NCBI RefSeq assembly: GCF_016650815.1
Contig: NZ_JAEKEZ010000024.1
Span: 1-41,028 of the forward strand
Length of the DNA stretch: 41,028 nt
Source of the DNA: Pseudomonas sp. TH31
GTDB lineage: Bacteria > Pseudomonadota > Gammaproteobacteria > Pseudomonadales > Pseudomonadaceae
Direction: 5' to 3'
Below, piece after piece: positions 17,994 through 25,540 of the stretch. Position 1 is the stretch's first letter. The number at the start of each line of letters is the position of its first letter. Made by a program: the position numbers and the translations under genes. The notes under the pieces were generated by a model that was not told where the DNA came from, did not search any database, and worked only from the letters and a program-made list of their open reading frames with translations.

Positions 17994-18566
17994 TCAATCA
18001 CGCAGCGGTTTTGTCTGAACCTGGACTTTTCTCGACGACTTTACACAATGCACTTCCCCAATACTCGACAGAAATTGCCTGGTTTGGCGGTTGGATCGCA
18101 GACAGACGACGCGACATGTTGATGGCACCGTTGCCGCAAGCTGCTTCAGCTTGGCACGCGCCGATTTACGGGTAGTCCACATGAAGTTGAATAACTCTAG
18201 AAGGTTCCCTAGCTGCTCTGGGCAATCCTCTGGAAGGTCGGGGCGAGGGCTACCACGTTGGGTCAAAGTTCTAAGAAGCACACGCCAAAACCGAAGTACC
18301 GACGACCGATCAATCCATACTAAGAGATCGTCTCTGGCAATACGGTTGTCCCAGGTGGCCGAATGACCGCCTTCAAAAATCTACTGATCGCGAGCCTCGA
18401 CCTCGTGGTAAAGGCGAGTTTTCTCATCTGCGTTTCGCTCGACCCACCCCGGTTGCCAATGGATCGTGTCGATATGGATGACCGGAAGACCGGTGTGCTT
18501 GCCCATCTCCCGAGCCAGCGTACTTTTTCCTGACCCCGGTTGGCCAATAATCATGACACGCTGCAT
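17994..18566 (-). pseudogene. P-loop adenylate-kinase-like NTPase (FlaR/topology-modulation type), in-frame amber stop
   Basis: From the ATG at 18566, MQRVMIIGQPGSGKSTLARE carries a Walker A motif (GQPGSGKS, residues 8-15), followed by IHIDTIHWQPGWVER. The same frame reads DQ-stop-IFEGGHSATWDNRI: TAG at 18381-18383 replaces the usual Trp (TGG). It then continues open through RVLLRTLTQRGSPRPDLPED and FNFMWTTRKSARAKLKQLA to 17994. The 190-codon total matches small adenylate-kinase-like NTPases sometimes labelled DNA topology modulation protein FlaR. The last 20 or so codons do not look like the family, perhaps because the IS66 end lies there. A single G-to-A change explains the stop. Confidence 0.8.
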
Positions 18567-18729
18567 AGGAGCCCCTGCACATTGAACATCCTGATCATAC
18601 TGGGCAGTGCGATCGTCATCCAGCCTCCTTCATCAAGTAGAAACCATCGCACTTGCGGCCAGGATCATCGGGCACGTGGATTTGCCAAGCGCTCACATTA
18701 CGCAAGGCGTGTCCAGTGGAGCTTTACTC

Positions 18730-19023
18730 ATGAATGACTACATGGCTTTAACCAGCAACGCCGACGACCTCCCCACTTTATTCGTCAAAACCTCGCAACC
18801 CTTGCACGCACTGCTCGACACGGCCGGTTATCGAATCCGGGCCGTTACGCGGACTCTGGAAAATCTCGCGATGCGTGGCGACATCACCACCGACTCTGTG
18901 ATCCTCAGCGACTTCGCGCAGCTCTGCTGTATTCCTCTGCGCGATGGCTACGACTTGCTCGATGTGATTGCCCGGCGTTTGGATGCGCAGCCGTCGCCCG
19001 CAAGCGAAAGCGCCAAGCCATAA
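18730..19023 (+). CDS. Small Pseudomonas-type hypothetical protein (97 aa)
   Basis: A 97-residue protein from the ATG at 18730, with GGAG (18718-18721) 8 nt upstream. The longer frame from 18607 lacks such a signal. LFVKTSQPLHALLDTAGYRI, RTLENLAMRGDITTD and LCCIPLRDGYDLLDVIARRL show a helical protein. It is in the style of short Pseudomonas-specific proteins of the DUF3077/DUF6124 kind, but I cannot assign a family. A strong terminator follows after 10 bp, so this is a real, monocistronic gene. Confidence 0.65.
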   Translation: MNDYMALTSNADDLPTLFVKTSQPLHALLDTAGYRIRAVTRTLENLAMRGDITTDSVILSDFAQLCCIPLRDGYDLLDVIARRLDAQPSPASESAKP

Positions 19024-19033
19024 ACCCAAAAAC

Positions 19034-19073
19034 GAAAAAGCCCCCGTAACTTTTCAGCTACGGGGGCTTTTTC
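19034..19073. terminator. Bidirectional rho-independent terminator
   Basis: GAAAAAGCCCCCGTA (19034-19048) and TACGGGGGCTTTTTC (19059-19073) form a 15-bp perfect stem with a 10-nt loop. The A and T ends serve both the plus-strand small gene and the minus-strand lipoprotein gene. Confidence 0.92.
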
Positions 19074-19129
19074 TATGTATGGCGCAGAGATAGGGATTCG
19101 CCCCCAAAATAACGGGGACAAACACTTTC

Positions 19130-19681
19130 TTACTGGGCCAGCGACACCTGACCAGCGCCGAGCTTCAACCCAGCCAAGCGCTTGAGCAGTTCATTGATGT
19201 TCTCCCGCGCCGAGCCTTCGTTCGCCAGTCGTAGGCGTTTCACACCGAAGAAGGAGTCGCCGACGCCAGCGGTGAAGGGGGCCTTGACCTTGTCGGTCCA
19301 GATCACCCGGCCCGTGGCATTCTCTACCAGGCTGTATTCAACCATCGAAGTGACGGTGAAGTTCAGGCCAAACAGCGGCTGGTCGAGACTCACCAGATTG
19401 GCGCGCAGCGCGTAGCTTGCGTTGCTGTTCTGACCCAGCAGGCCAGCATTGCTCAACGATTGCTCAAGCGCCGAACGGAAGTCCGCGCTTTCGATCTGCG
19501 AGGTCCACAACGGGTTGGTCGTGCTACCGCCGCCAACGCTATCGACTTTCATGTTGTCGCGAAGCGCAACGTCATAGGTTTGTGCTTGCGCGGGATTGAC
19601 CTGCATATTCTCGATCTTGGCTGATGAAGCACAGCCAGTGAGAACAAGGGCAAACAGGGAGATAGAAAGCAAACGGAGCAT
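19130..19681 (-). CDS. Outer-membrane-type lipoprotein of unknown function
   Basis: A 183-residue lipoprotein. The start at 19681 (AAGGA box 5-6 nt upstream) gives the signal peptide MLRLLSISLFALVLTGCASS with an LTGC lipobox, so Cys17 would be lipidated. The residue after it is Ala, not Asp, which favours sorting to the outer membrane. The mature part contains YDVALRDNMKVDSVGGGSTT, LEQSLSNAGLLGQN and VEYSLVENATGRVIWTDKVK. It resembles a Pseudomonas lipoprotein often mislabelled as an acyltransferase. No catalytic motif is seen. It is intact and probably a core-genome gene. The 41 codons upstream in frame lack a start signal. Confidence 0.82.
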   Translation of the reverse strand: MLRLLSISLFALVLTGCASSAKIENMQVNPAQAQTYDVALRDNMKVDSVGGGSTTNPLWTSQIESADFRSALEQSLSNAGLLGQNSNASYALRANLVSLDQPLFGLNFTVTSMVEYSLVENATGRVIWTDKVKAPFTAGVGDSFFGVKRLRLANEGSARENINELLKRLAGLKLGAGQVSLAQ

Positions 19682-20071
19682 GGTCGATCCTTGATGTCCA
19701 AAAGGGGGAGTAACGGTAAACATCGCATCAGGGTCTGCGAATGAAGACCGGGTTGTCGGTGGCTGTCCCTGAAAACGCGAGGAAGCATAATAGAGCCGAG
19801 ACAATGGCTCAAGGCCATCATCACAAGAAGCGCGCCCTGGAAGGGGGCGGTCAATGAAAAGGGATATATTTTCAGTAGGCTTGCTTCGTTGGTGCTCGCT
19901 TATCTAGCGACAAAATACTCGATACTTTCTTCCAGGGACTTGAAACCCAAGCAATGATCAAAGAGGGAAAAAACCTACATTTTTCTGGGAACTCCCCTCC
20001 CCATCAATACTTTGAATCGCCTTCAGCGCGTGGCTTATGGTCCGCTCACCGCCTGAACCTGATGCGAAAAA
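19682..20071. other. Spacer upstream of the lipoprotein gene
   Basis: About 390 bp, partly AT-rich. It holds the lipoprotein promoter side and then sequence without recognised genes up to the IS21 relic. The plus-strand frame from 19954 is meaningful only in its last 30 codons, which are listed separately. Confidence 0.4.
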
Positions 20072-20157
20072 TCCTGCCTGCCCGGCCAACAGTTGCCCGA
20101 GCCCGTAAACCGCTGGACAAGGCCAAGGTCGAAGTGGGTGTGCAAGTGGTCAGGCGC
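20072..20157 (+). pseudogene. IS21-family IstA transposase fragment
   Basis: The frame LPARPTVARARKPLDKAKVE followed by VGVQVV matches the stretch near the end of the DDE domain of IstA (LPARPxKPKDKAKVEVxVQVVERW). Only about 28 codons remain, then the frame stops. It lies 55 bp from the stop of the regulator of the catabolic island and marks a recombination boundary there. Confidence 0.72.
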
Positions 20158-20211
20158 TGAGTTGCGGGCGACGATGGTGAAGCATGTGCTTCGCATGTAG
20201 CCCCTTGCTTC

Positions 20212-21465
20212 CTACCTGCGCTGCTGATGCAGGGTAAGCGCAACCTTGAGTTTCGCGATCCAGCCGACGTTGTCGAGTGCGGCGCTCAGCGAGTTTTCGA
20301 TTCGCTCCAAACGGTAGTCGAGTGTGTTCGGATGTATACCTAGTGCGCCCGCGGTTACCTTGCGTCGTTGGTTGTGTGCGAAATACGTTTCGAGCGTCAG
20401 CAGAATTTCGGGTTCGTTCGACAGGTGGTCCATAAGCGAGAGCAGATAACGCGATCCACCATCGGTGCTTCGCACGCTTTCTTCGATCACGATGTCCGAA
20501 TATCGATGTACCGGCCGCTGCTCTGAATGGTCGCTGCGTCCGAAGTCCAGTGCCCGGATCGCTTCTTCGGCGGAGCCCGCCCACCCCTTTGCACCGGTTC
20601 CGGCGAGACCGAGTCCGATAGCCTTGATACCGGCTGTCGACTGCGCCAACGCGGTAACGTTTTCTGCAGTCTTTGTGTCGCTCAAATGCATCGGCTCGCC
20701 GTGTTCGCAGGGCACCCAGATGATCAGGCGGTCGCGATGCCACACGCTGACAAGATGGTCGAGTGGCATCCTCATATGCCTCGCTGCCGACAGTACGAGG
20801 CGATCGAGCTGGCCCTCGGAGGTCGTCGAATTGCGCTCGAATTTCTCCAATTCCACGGCGACCGCGATGCGCGACGCGATCGGGTCAAGGCCGAGGGCCT
20901 TTGCCGTTGCCCGAAAGTCCTCGTCATCCCCCGAATAGTTGAAAATGATCTCGTGCAGCTGGTACCGCAACGACTCGCGCCAGCGCTCCTGCCTGTACTG
21001 TTCATCCAGATAAGCCTGAGAGATCAGTTGTGCCAGCTGGTCGAAGTAGTCCATCAGGTAAGGCGAGATAACGAACAGCAATTCGTCGCGTAGATTATCG
21101 TTCTCCGTGCCCATCTGCGCGCACGCGCTCCACATTTCACGCAGTCCGATGCGAAAGGCGCGTAGCAGCGACGGCAGCGCGATTCCCTGGTGAACTCGAC
21201 GACGCCCGAATTCCTGGAACACTTGCAGATCTTCCGATGACGGAGAAGTCCCGCTTGTTAACAAGTCGAACCACAACCGCTCGGACAATGCTATCGAATC
21301 CATGATGTCTTTTTTGACGGCCGGGGACAGATCTTCGTAGCCATCGATACGGGTCAACGCCGTGTACGTCCCGCTGGTCATCGTCGGCGAACCCTCCGCG
21401 ATCTCCCCAAGCCTTTCGCGCATCAACGGCGAGATGGCCGGTATTCCAATACTAATCGCGTTCAC
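20212..21465 (-). CDS. PucR/CdaR-type transcriptional regulator of the catabolic island
   Basis: A 417-residue regulator. The C-terminal HTH_30 domain of the PucR family is clear: LLTLETYFAHNQRRKVTAGA then LGIHPNTLDYRLERIENSL. A GGDEF-like middle region precedes it (RIAVAVELEKFERNS, LGLAGTGAKGWAGSAEEAIR). The N-terminal helical part (MWSACAQMGTENDNLRDELL, YFDQLAQLISQAYLDEQYRQ) resembles an RsbT-co-antagonist/RsbRD-like sensor. It is divergent from the CoA-transferase gene across 203 bp, so it probably controls the seven catabolic genes, and perhaps itself, in response to the pathway acid or its CoA ester. Start ATG 21465; intact. Confidence 0.88.
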   Translation of the reverse strand: MNAISIGIPAISPLMRERLGEIAEGSPTMTSGTYTALTRIDGYEDLSPAVKKDIMDSIALSERLWFDLLTSGTSPSSEDLQVFQEFGRRRVHQGIALPSLLRAFRIGLREMWSACAQMGTENDNLRDELLFVISPYLMDYFDQLAQLISQAYLDEQYRQERWRESLRYQLHEIIFNYSGDDEDFRATAKALGLDPIASRIAVAVELEKFERNSTTSEGQLDRLVLSAARHMRMPLDHLVSVWHRDRLIIWVPCEHGEPMHLSDTKTAENVTALAQSTAGIKAIGLGLAGTGAKGWAGSAEEAIRALDFGRSDHSEQRPVHRYSDIVIEESVRSTDGGSRYLLSLMDHLSNEPEILLTLETYFAHNQRRKVTAGALGIHPNTLDYRLERIENSLSAALDNVGWIAKLKVALTLHQQRR

Positions 21466-21668
21466 TAGCTTCTCGTTTGACTGGTTGTAGACATCTCGGC
21501 GGCATGGGTTTGTCGCGCGTCGCCCAACGGCTTGTGAAAAGTCACAGATTCATCCGGAGCTTTCACGATTCCGGGACGAAGATACGACGGATACCTTACA
21601 CAGGTGTCGACTAGATCGCTCATTTCCTGATCGATCTCATTCAGTTCCTGTTGATCTATCGAGTGCCT
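21466..21668. promoter_or_regulatory. Divergent promoter region of the catabolic island
   Basis: These 203 bp separate the PucR-type regulator from the first catabolic gene and must carry both promoters. I see no clear -35/-10 pair or long palindrome, so no operator is proposed. Confidence 0.4.
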
Positions 21669-22901
21669 ATGAAAAATCCAGAAAGTGTGTTTTCCGACCT
21701 CAGAGTTGTCGATTTTTCCAGCTACATCGCGGGTCCCGCAGCAACGACCATCCTTTCGGATTTCGGCGCCACGGTCATCAAGGTCGAACCGCCAGGCGTT
21801 GGCGATCCGTACCGGAACTTTTATAAGCTGCCGCCGAACCCCGTGAGCGAACACAACTATACATGGCAACTAACCAACAGGAATAAACGGAGTATCGCGC
21901 TGGACCTGAAGGCACCTGAGGCGAAAGATGTTCTGACCCGATTGGTGCAATGGGCCGACGTCGTGGTGATCAACTTTCCGCCGAAGGTAAGGGAAAGACT
22001 AGGCCTTACCTACGAAGCAGTGGCACCTCTGAACCCGCGGCTGATCTATGCGGACATCACAGGCTACGGCGCGAACGGGCCGGAAGCAGACAAGCCGGGC
22101 TTCGACATAACCGCCTACTGGGCTCGCACCGGACTCATGCAGGTGACCCGCGATGCGGGCAGCCCTCCGACACTCCCCATTCCCGGCATTGGTGACCATG
22201 CAACTGCCAGCACCCTTTATTCAGCGATTGTGACCGGACTGTACCGGCGCGAGAAGACCGGCAAGGGCAGCCACGTTACCACGTCTCTGATCGCCGAAGG
22301 CGCCTGGGCCGCAGCCGCCTGGATTGAGGGCGGCCTCAATGGCGCGAAGTTCTATGGCCACCACAACCGCAAGGCGCCGCCCAACGCACTGATCAACCCG
22401 TACCGAACGGCGGACGACCGCTGGCTGCTGATAGTGCTCCCGCAGAGCAAGGACTGGCCGGGATTCGTGCACTCCATGCAGATGCCTGGGCTACTCGACG
22501 ATCCGCGCTTTGCCGACGAGCGTGGCCGCGCCGCGAACAGCGGTGTGCTAGTCGAAACCCTCGACGCGCAGTTTGCAACACAGCCGCTCGCGCACTGGAA
22601 GAAGGCATTCGACGATGCTCGTGTGATCTACGGCGTGGTACAGATCGCCGACGAGATCGTCAACGATCGCCAAATGTACGAGAACGACATTTTCGTGCCG
22701 CTCGCCGAGCCGAGCGAGAGTGCGACGCACACGGTGAACAGTCCGGTGCAGATCGCCGGGGTGCCAAAGGTGGCTCCGGGACGTGCACCGCACCTTGGCG
22801 AGCATAGCCATGACGTACTGCGCGAACTCGGTTTCGGGCATGACGAAATCACCGGCCTCTTCTCCAATGGCGTGGTTTCGAAGCATGACGACGAGGCCTG
22901 A
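21669..22901 (+). CDS. Family III CoA-transferase (CaiB/BaiF)
   Basis: A 410-residue family III CoA-transferase. SDLRVVDFSSYIAGPAATTI, LSDFGATVIKVEPPGVGDPY, NRNKRSIALDLKAPE and GYGANGPEADKPGFDITAYW are the usual motifs. Asp146 in PGFD is the expected residue that forms the mixed anhydride. The enzyme moves CoA from one acyl-CoA to a carboxylic acid without ATP. The start at ATG 21669 is preferred over the TTG at 21651. As first gene of the island it would activate the substrate acid, using a later CoA intermediate as donor. No CoA ligase is encoded in the island, which makes this transferase central. Confidence 0.93.
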   Translation: MKNPESVFSDLRVVDFSSYIAGPAATTILSDFGATVIKVEPPGVGDPYRNFYKLPPNPVSEHNYTWQLTNRNKRSIALDLKAPEAKDVLTRLVQWADVVVINFPPKVRERLGLTYEAVAPLNPRLIYADITGYGANGPEADKPGFDITAYWARTGLMQVTRDAGSPPTLPIPGIGDHATASTLYSAIVTGLYRREKTGKGSHVTTSLIAEGAWAAAAWIEGGLNGAKFYGHHNRKAPPNALINPYRTADDRWLLIVLPQSKDWPGFVHSMQMPGLLDDPRFADERGRAANSGVLVETLDAQFATQPLAHWKKAFDDARVIYGVVQIADEIVNDRQMYENDIFVPLAEPSESATHTVNSPVQIAGVPKVAPGRAPHLGEHSHDVLRELGFGHDEITGLFSNGVVSKHDDEA

Positions 22902-22936
22902 ACGCCACGGACCGACCTCCCTAATTTGAGAATGCC

Positions 22937-23689
22937 ATGACCGAACAACAATTGCTGGACCAGGGCTATGCAATGCCGCTCGCACGGCCATCCTATCCAA
23001 AACCGCCTTTCCGCTTCGTGAATCGCGAGTTTGTCATCATCACCTACCGGACCGATCCGGCCGCGCTCGAGCGCATCGTGCCAGCGCCGCTAAAGGTCGC
23101 GGAACCGATCGTCAAATACGAGTTCATCAAGATGCCGGACTCCTCGGGTCTCGGTTCGTACACGGAGTCCGGCCAAGTGATTCCCGTCACGCTCGACGGC
23201 CAGGCAGGCAGCTATACGCACACGATGTACTTGGACAACCTACCGGCTATCGTTGCGGGTCGAGAGTTGCTCGGCTTTCCAAAGACACTTGCGCAGCCGC
23301 AACTCGAAGTACGCAGCGACACGCTCGTCGGCACGCTCGATTACAGCGGTGTTCGCATTGCAACGGGGACGATGGCCTACAAGTACAACGCGCTGGATCT
23401 TGAGGAAGTGCGCCGCTCGCTTGATGCCCCCGGCTACCTGCTGAAGATGATGCCGCACGTCGACGGCTCGCTGCGCACCTGCGAACTCGTCCGCTACAAG
23501 GTGACGGACGTTGTCGTGAAGGGCGCATGGTCGGGCCCCGCGTCGCTGGAACTGCATCCACATTGCCTCGCGCCAGTGTCGCAACTGCCGGTTCTCGAAG
23601 TGCTGTCGGCGATCCACATAATCACGGATCTGACGCTCGGCGACGGCGAAGTCGTGCACGACTACATGCAACCTCACCGCACGCGCTAA
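22937..23689 (+). CDS. Acetoacetate decarboxylase family protein (Lys-Lys pair altered to Lys-Thr)
   Basis: A 250-residue protein very close in pattern to clostridial acetoacetate decarboxylase throughout. FVNREFVIITYRTD holds Arg30, SSGLGSYTESGQVIPV holds Glu77, and AGRELLGFPKTLAQPQLEV holds Lys116, the Schiff-base lysine. The neighbouring lysine of the clostridial enzyme (Lys116 there) is Thr117 here. VGTLDYSGVRIATGTMAYKY and the LRTCELVRYKVTDV segment are also conserved. The enzyme decarboxylates a free 3-keto acid, not a CoA ester, to a ketone and CO2 in the cytoplasm. Given its place between a CoA-transferase and a hydroxy-acid dehydrogenase, it is the probable last step of the pathway. 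Substrate may differ from acetoacetate. Confidence 0.92.
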   Translation: MTEQQLLDQGYAMPLARPSYPKPPFRFVNREFVIITYRTDPAALERIVPAPLKVAEPIVKYEFIKMPDSSGLGSYTESGQVIPVTLDGQAGSYTHTMYLDNLPAIVAGRELLGFPKTLAQPQLEVRSDTLVGTLDYSGVRIATGTMAYKYNALDLEEVRRSLDAPGYLLKMMPHVDGSLRTCELVRYKVTDVVVKGAWSGPASLELHPHCLAPVSQLPVLEVLSAIHIITDLTLGDGEVVHDYMQPHRTR

Positions 23690-23728
23690 GCCGCTCAGCC
23701 GCGTACCCTTATTTCCGGAGAAGTGAAT

Positions 23729-24661
23729 ATGTCAAAGCAAGCCAAGCGAGTCGCCATCGTTGGTACCGGCGTGATCGGCGCAAGCTGGGCCGCGTTGTTT
23801 CTCGCCAAGGGGCTCGACGTGATCGCAACGGACATCGCGCCCGATGCCGAAGACCGGCTGCGCGCCTACATTGATCAGGCGTGGCCTGCACTTGAAACAC
23901 TCGGCCTCGCGGCGGGCGCATCACGCTCACGGCTCACCTTCACGAGCGACCTGACGGCCGCAGTCAGCGGCGTCGATATGGTGCAGGAGAACTGCCCTGA
24001 GCGCATCGACTTCAAGAAGGTGCTCTACAAACAACTCGACGCGCTGTTGCCTCCCGATACGCTGATCTCGTCGAGTTCGTCCGGGCTCACCATGAGCGAA
24101 ATCCAGTCGGCTTGCGAGCGCCATCCCGAACGCTGCGTGATCGGGCATCCATTCAACCCGCCGCACCTGATTCCGCTGGTGGAGATCGTTGGCGGGGCGA
24201 AGACCTCGGAACAGACGATCGAACGTATCACCAACTTCTACACGGCCCTCGGCAAGCGCACGATCCGTCTGAACAAGGAAGTGCCGGGCCATGTCGCCAA
24301 CCGCCTGCAGGCGGCGTTGTGGCGCGAGGTGGTTTACCTCGTGTCGGAAGGCGTCGTCAATGTCGCGGATGCCGACACCGCGGTGTGCTGGGGGCCGGGG
24401 CTGCGCTGGGCCATCATGGGCCCGAACATGCTGTTCCATCTTGGTGGCGGGCAGGGCGGCATCGAGCATTTCTTCGATCAGTTCACCGGACCGATGACCG
24501 CATGGTGGAGCGCGCTGGGCTCGCCCACGATCACGCCCGAGCTGCGCGAGAAAGTGATTGCCGGCGTGCGCGAAGAGGCGGGTAACCGCTCGTCCGGCGA
24601 GCTGGCGGCGCGCCGCGACGAAATGCTGCTCAGCCTACTCGCACTGCGGGCCAAAGACTGA
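23729..24661 (+). CDS. 3-hydroxyacyl-CoA dehydrogenase superfamily, carnitine-dehydrogenase/lambda-crystallin type
   Basis: A 310-residue NAD-dependent dehydrogenase. GTGVIG (12-17) is the Rossmann loop. SSSSSGLTMSEI, GHPFNPPHLIPLVEIVGG (His140) and LNKEVPGHVANRLQ carry the Ser, His-Glu and Asn of the superfamily. The tail GPGLRWAIMGPNMLFHLGGG then GGIEHFF is like L-carnitine dehydrogenase and lambda-crystallin/L-gulonate dehydrogenase. That group oxidises free 3-hydroxy acids. It would make the 3-keto acid for the neighbouring decarboxylase. The ATG at 23729 has GGAG 8 nt upstream; the GTG six bases earlier is less well spaced. Whether the substrate is free or CoA-bound is inferred. Confidence 0.88.
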   Translation: MSKQAKRVAIVGTGVIGASWAALFLAKGLDVIATDIAPDAEDRLRAYIDQAWPALETLGLAAGASRSRLTFTSDLTAAVSGVDMVQENCPERIDFKKVLYKQLDALLPPDTLISSSSSGLTMSEIQSACERHPERCVIGHPFNPPHLIPLVEIVGGAKTSEQTIERITNFYTALGKRTIRLNKEVPGHVANRLQAALWREVVYLVSEGVVNVADADTAVCWGPGLRWAIMGPNMLFHLGGGQGGIEHFFDQFTGPMTAWWSALGSPTITPELREKVIAGVREEAGNRSSGELAARRDEMLLSLLALRAKD

Positions 24662-24706
24662 AGCGGGACCTCGGCCTTTCCTGCCACACCACCGGATATC
24701 GTGATC

Positions 24707-25492
24707 ATGTCGACACTGAAAAATCTGTTGTACGAAAAGAAGGCGGGGATCGCCTACGTCACCCTCAACCGTCCGAAGGCGCTGAATGCGTTGAGCCACG
24801 CGATGCTTGACGAATTGCGCTCGGTGATGGAAGACGCGCGTGATGATGCCGCCGTGCGTGGTGTGATCGTTACCGGCGCAGGCGGCAAGGCCTTCGTCGC
24901 CGGGGCCGACATCACAGAGATCGCGTCGGTCTCTGCAATAGAAGCACAAGCGTTCAGCAGCAGCGGCCAGTTTACGTTCGATCTGGTCGAACAACTCGGC
25001 AAACCAGTCATCGCCGCCGTCAACGGCTTTGCGCTGGGCGGGGGATGCGAGCTGGCGATGGCCTGCACGCTGCGTCTTGCGACCGCACATGCGAAATTCG
25101 GTCAGCCTGAAGTGAAGCTCGGTGTCATTCCCGGCTTTGGCGGCACGCAGCGTCTACCTCGCCTCGTCGGCAAGGGCCGCGCGTTGCAACTGATTCTGAC
25201 GGCCGACACGATTGATGCAGCCGAAGCGTACAGGATCGGCCTTGTCAACGAGATTGTCGACGCGGACCAGTTGATCGCCCGAGCGGAAGCCATTCTCTAT
25301 CGGATCGCGGCAAACGCCCCCATCGCCACCCGGCTCACGCTCGAAGCGGTAAACCATGGGCTTGAAATGACCCTTGCCCAGGGTCTTGCGCTGGAGAGCG
25401 GTCTGTTCGCCATATGTGCATCGACCAATGACAAGCGCGAGGGCACGACCGCGTTCATCGAGAAACGGTCGGCGAAGTTCACGGCCCACTAG
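24707..25492 (+). CDS. Enoyl-CoA hydratase (crotonase family)
   Basis: A 261-residue crotonase. AFVAGADITEIA and NGFALGGGCELAMAC give the oxyanion hole. Glu115 (GGCELAM) and Glu135 (FGQPEVKLGVIPGFGGTQR) match Glu144 and Glu164 of the rat hydratase in both context and 20-residue spacing. It therefore adds water to a trans-2-enoyl-CoA to make a 3-hydroxyacyl-CoA. The ATG at 24707 is chosen; the frame from the GTG at 24701 adds two residues. It takes the product of the next gene (acyl-CoA dehydrogenase) and plays the part CaiD plays in betaine pathways. Confidence 0.93.
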   Translation: MSTLKNLLYEKKAGIAYVTLNRPKALNALSHAMLDELRSVMEDARDDAAVRGVIVTGAGGKAFVAGADITEIASVSAIEAQAFSSSGQFTFDLVEQLGKPVIAAVNGFALGGGCELAMACTLRLATAHAKFGQPEVKLGVIPGFGGTQRLPRLVGKGRALQLILTADTIDAAEAYRIGLVNEIVDADQLIARAEAILYRIAANAPIATRLTLEAVNHGLEMTLAQGLALESGLFAICASTNDKREGTTAFIEKRSAKFTAH

Positions 25493-25540
25493 CAGCCACG
25501 CGTTGCTGTTTTTGTCACGACAGATAATTGGAGTACTGCA

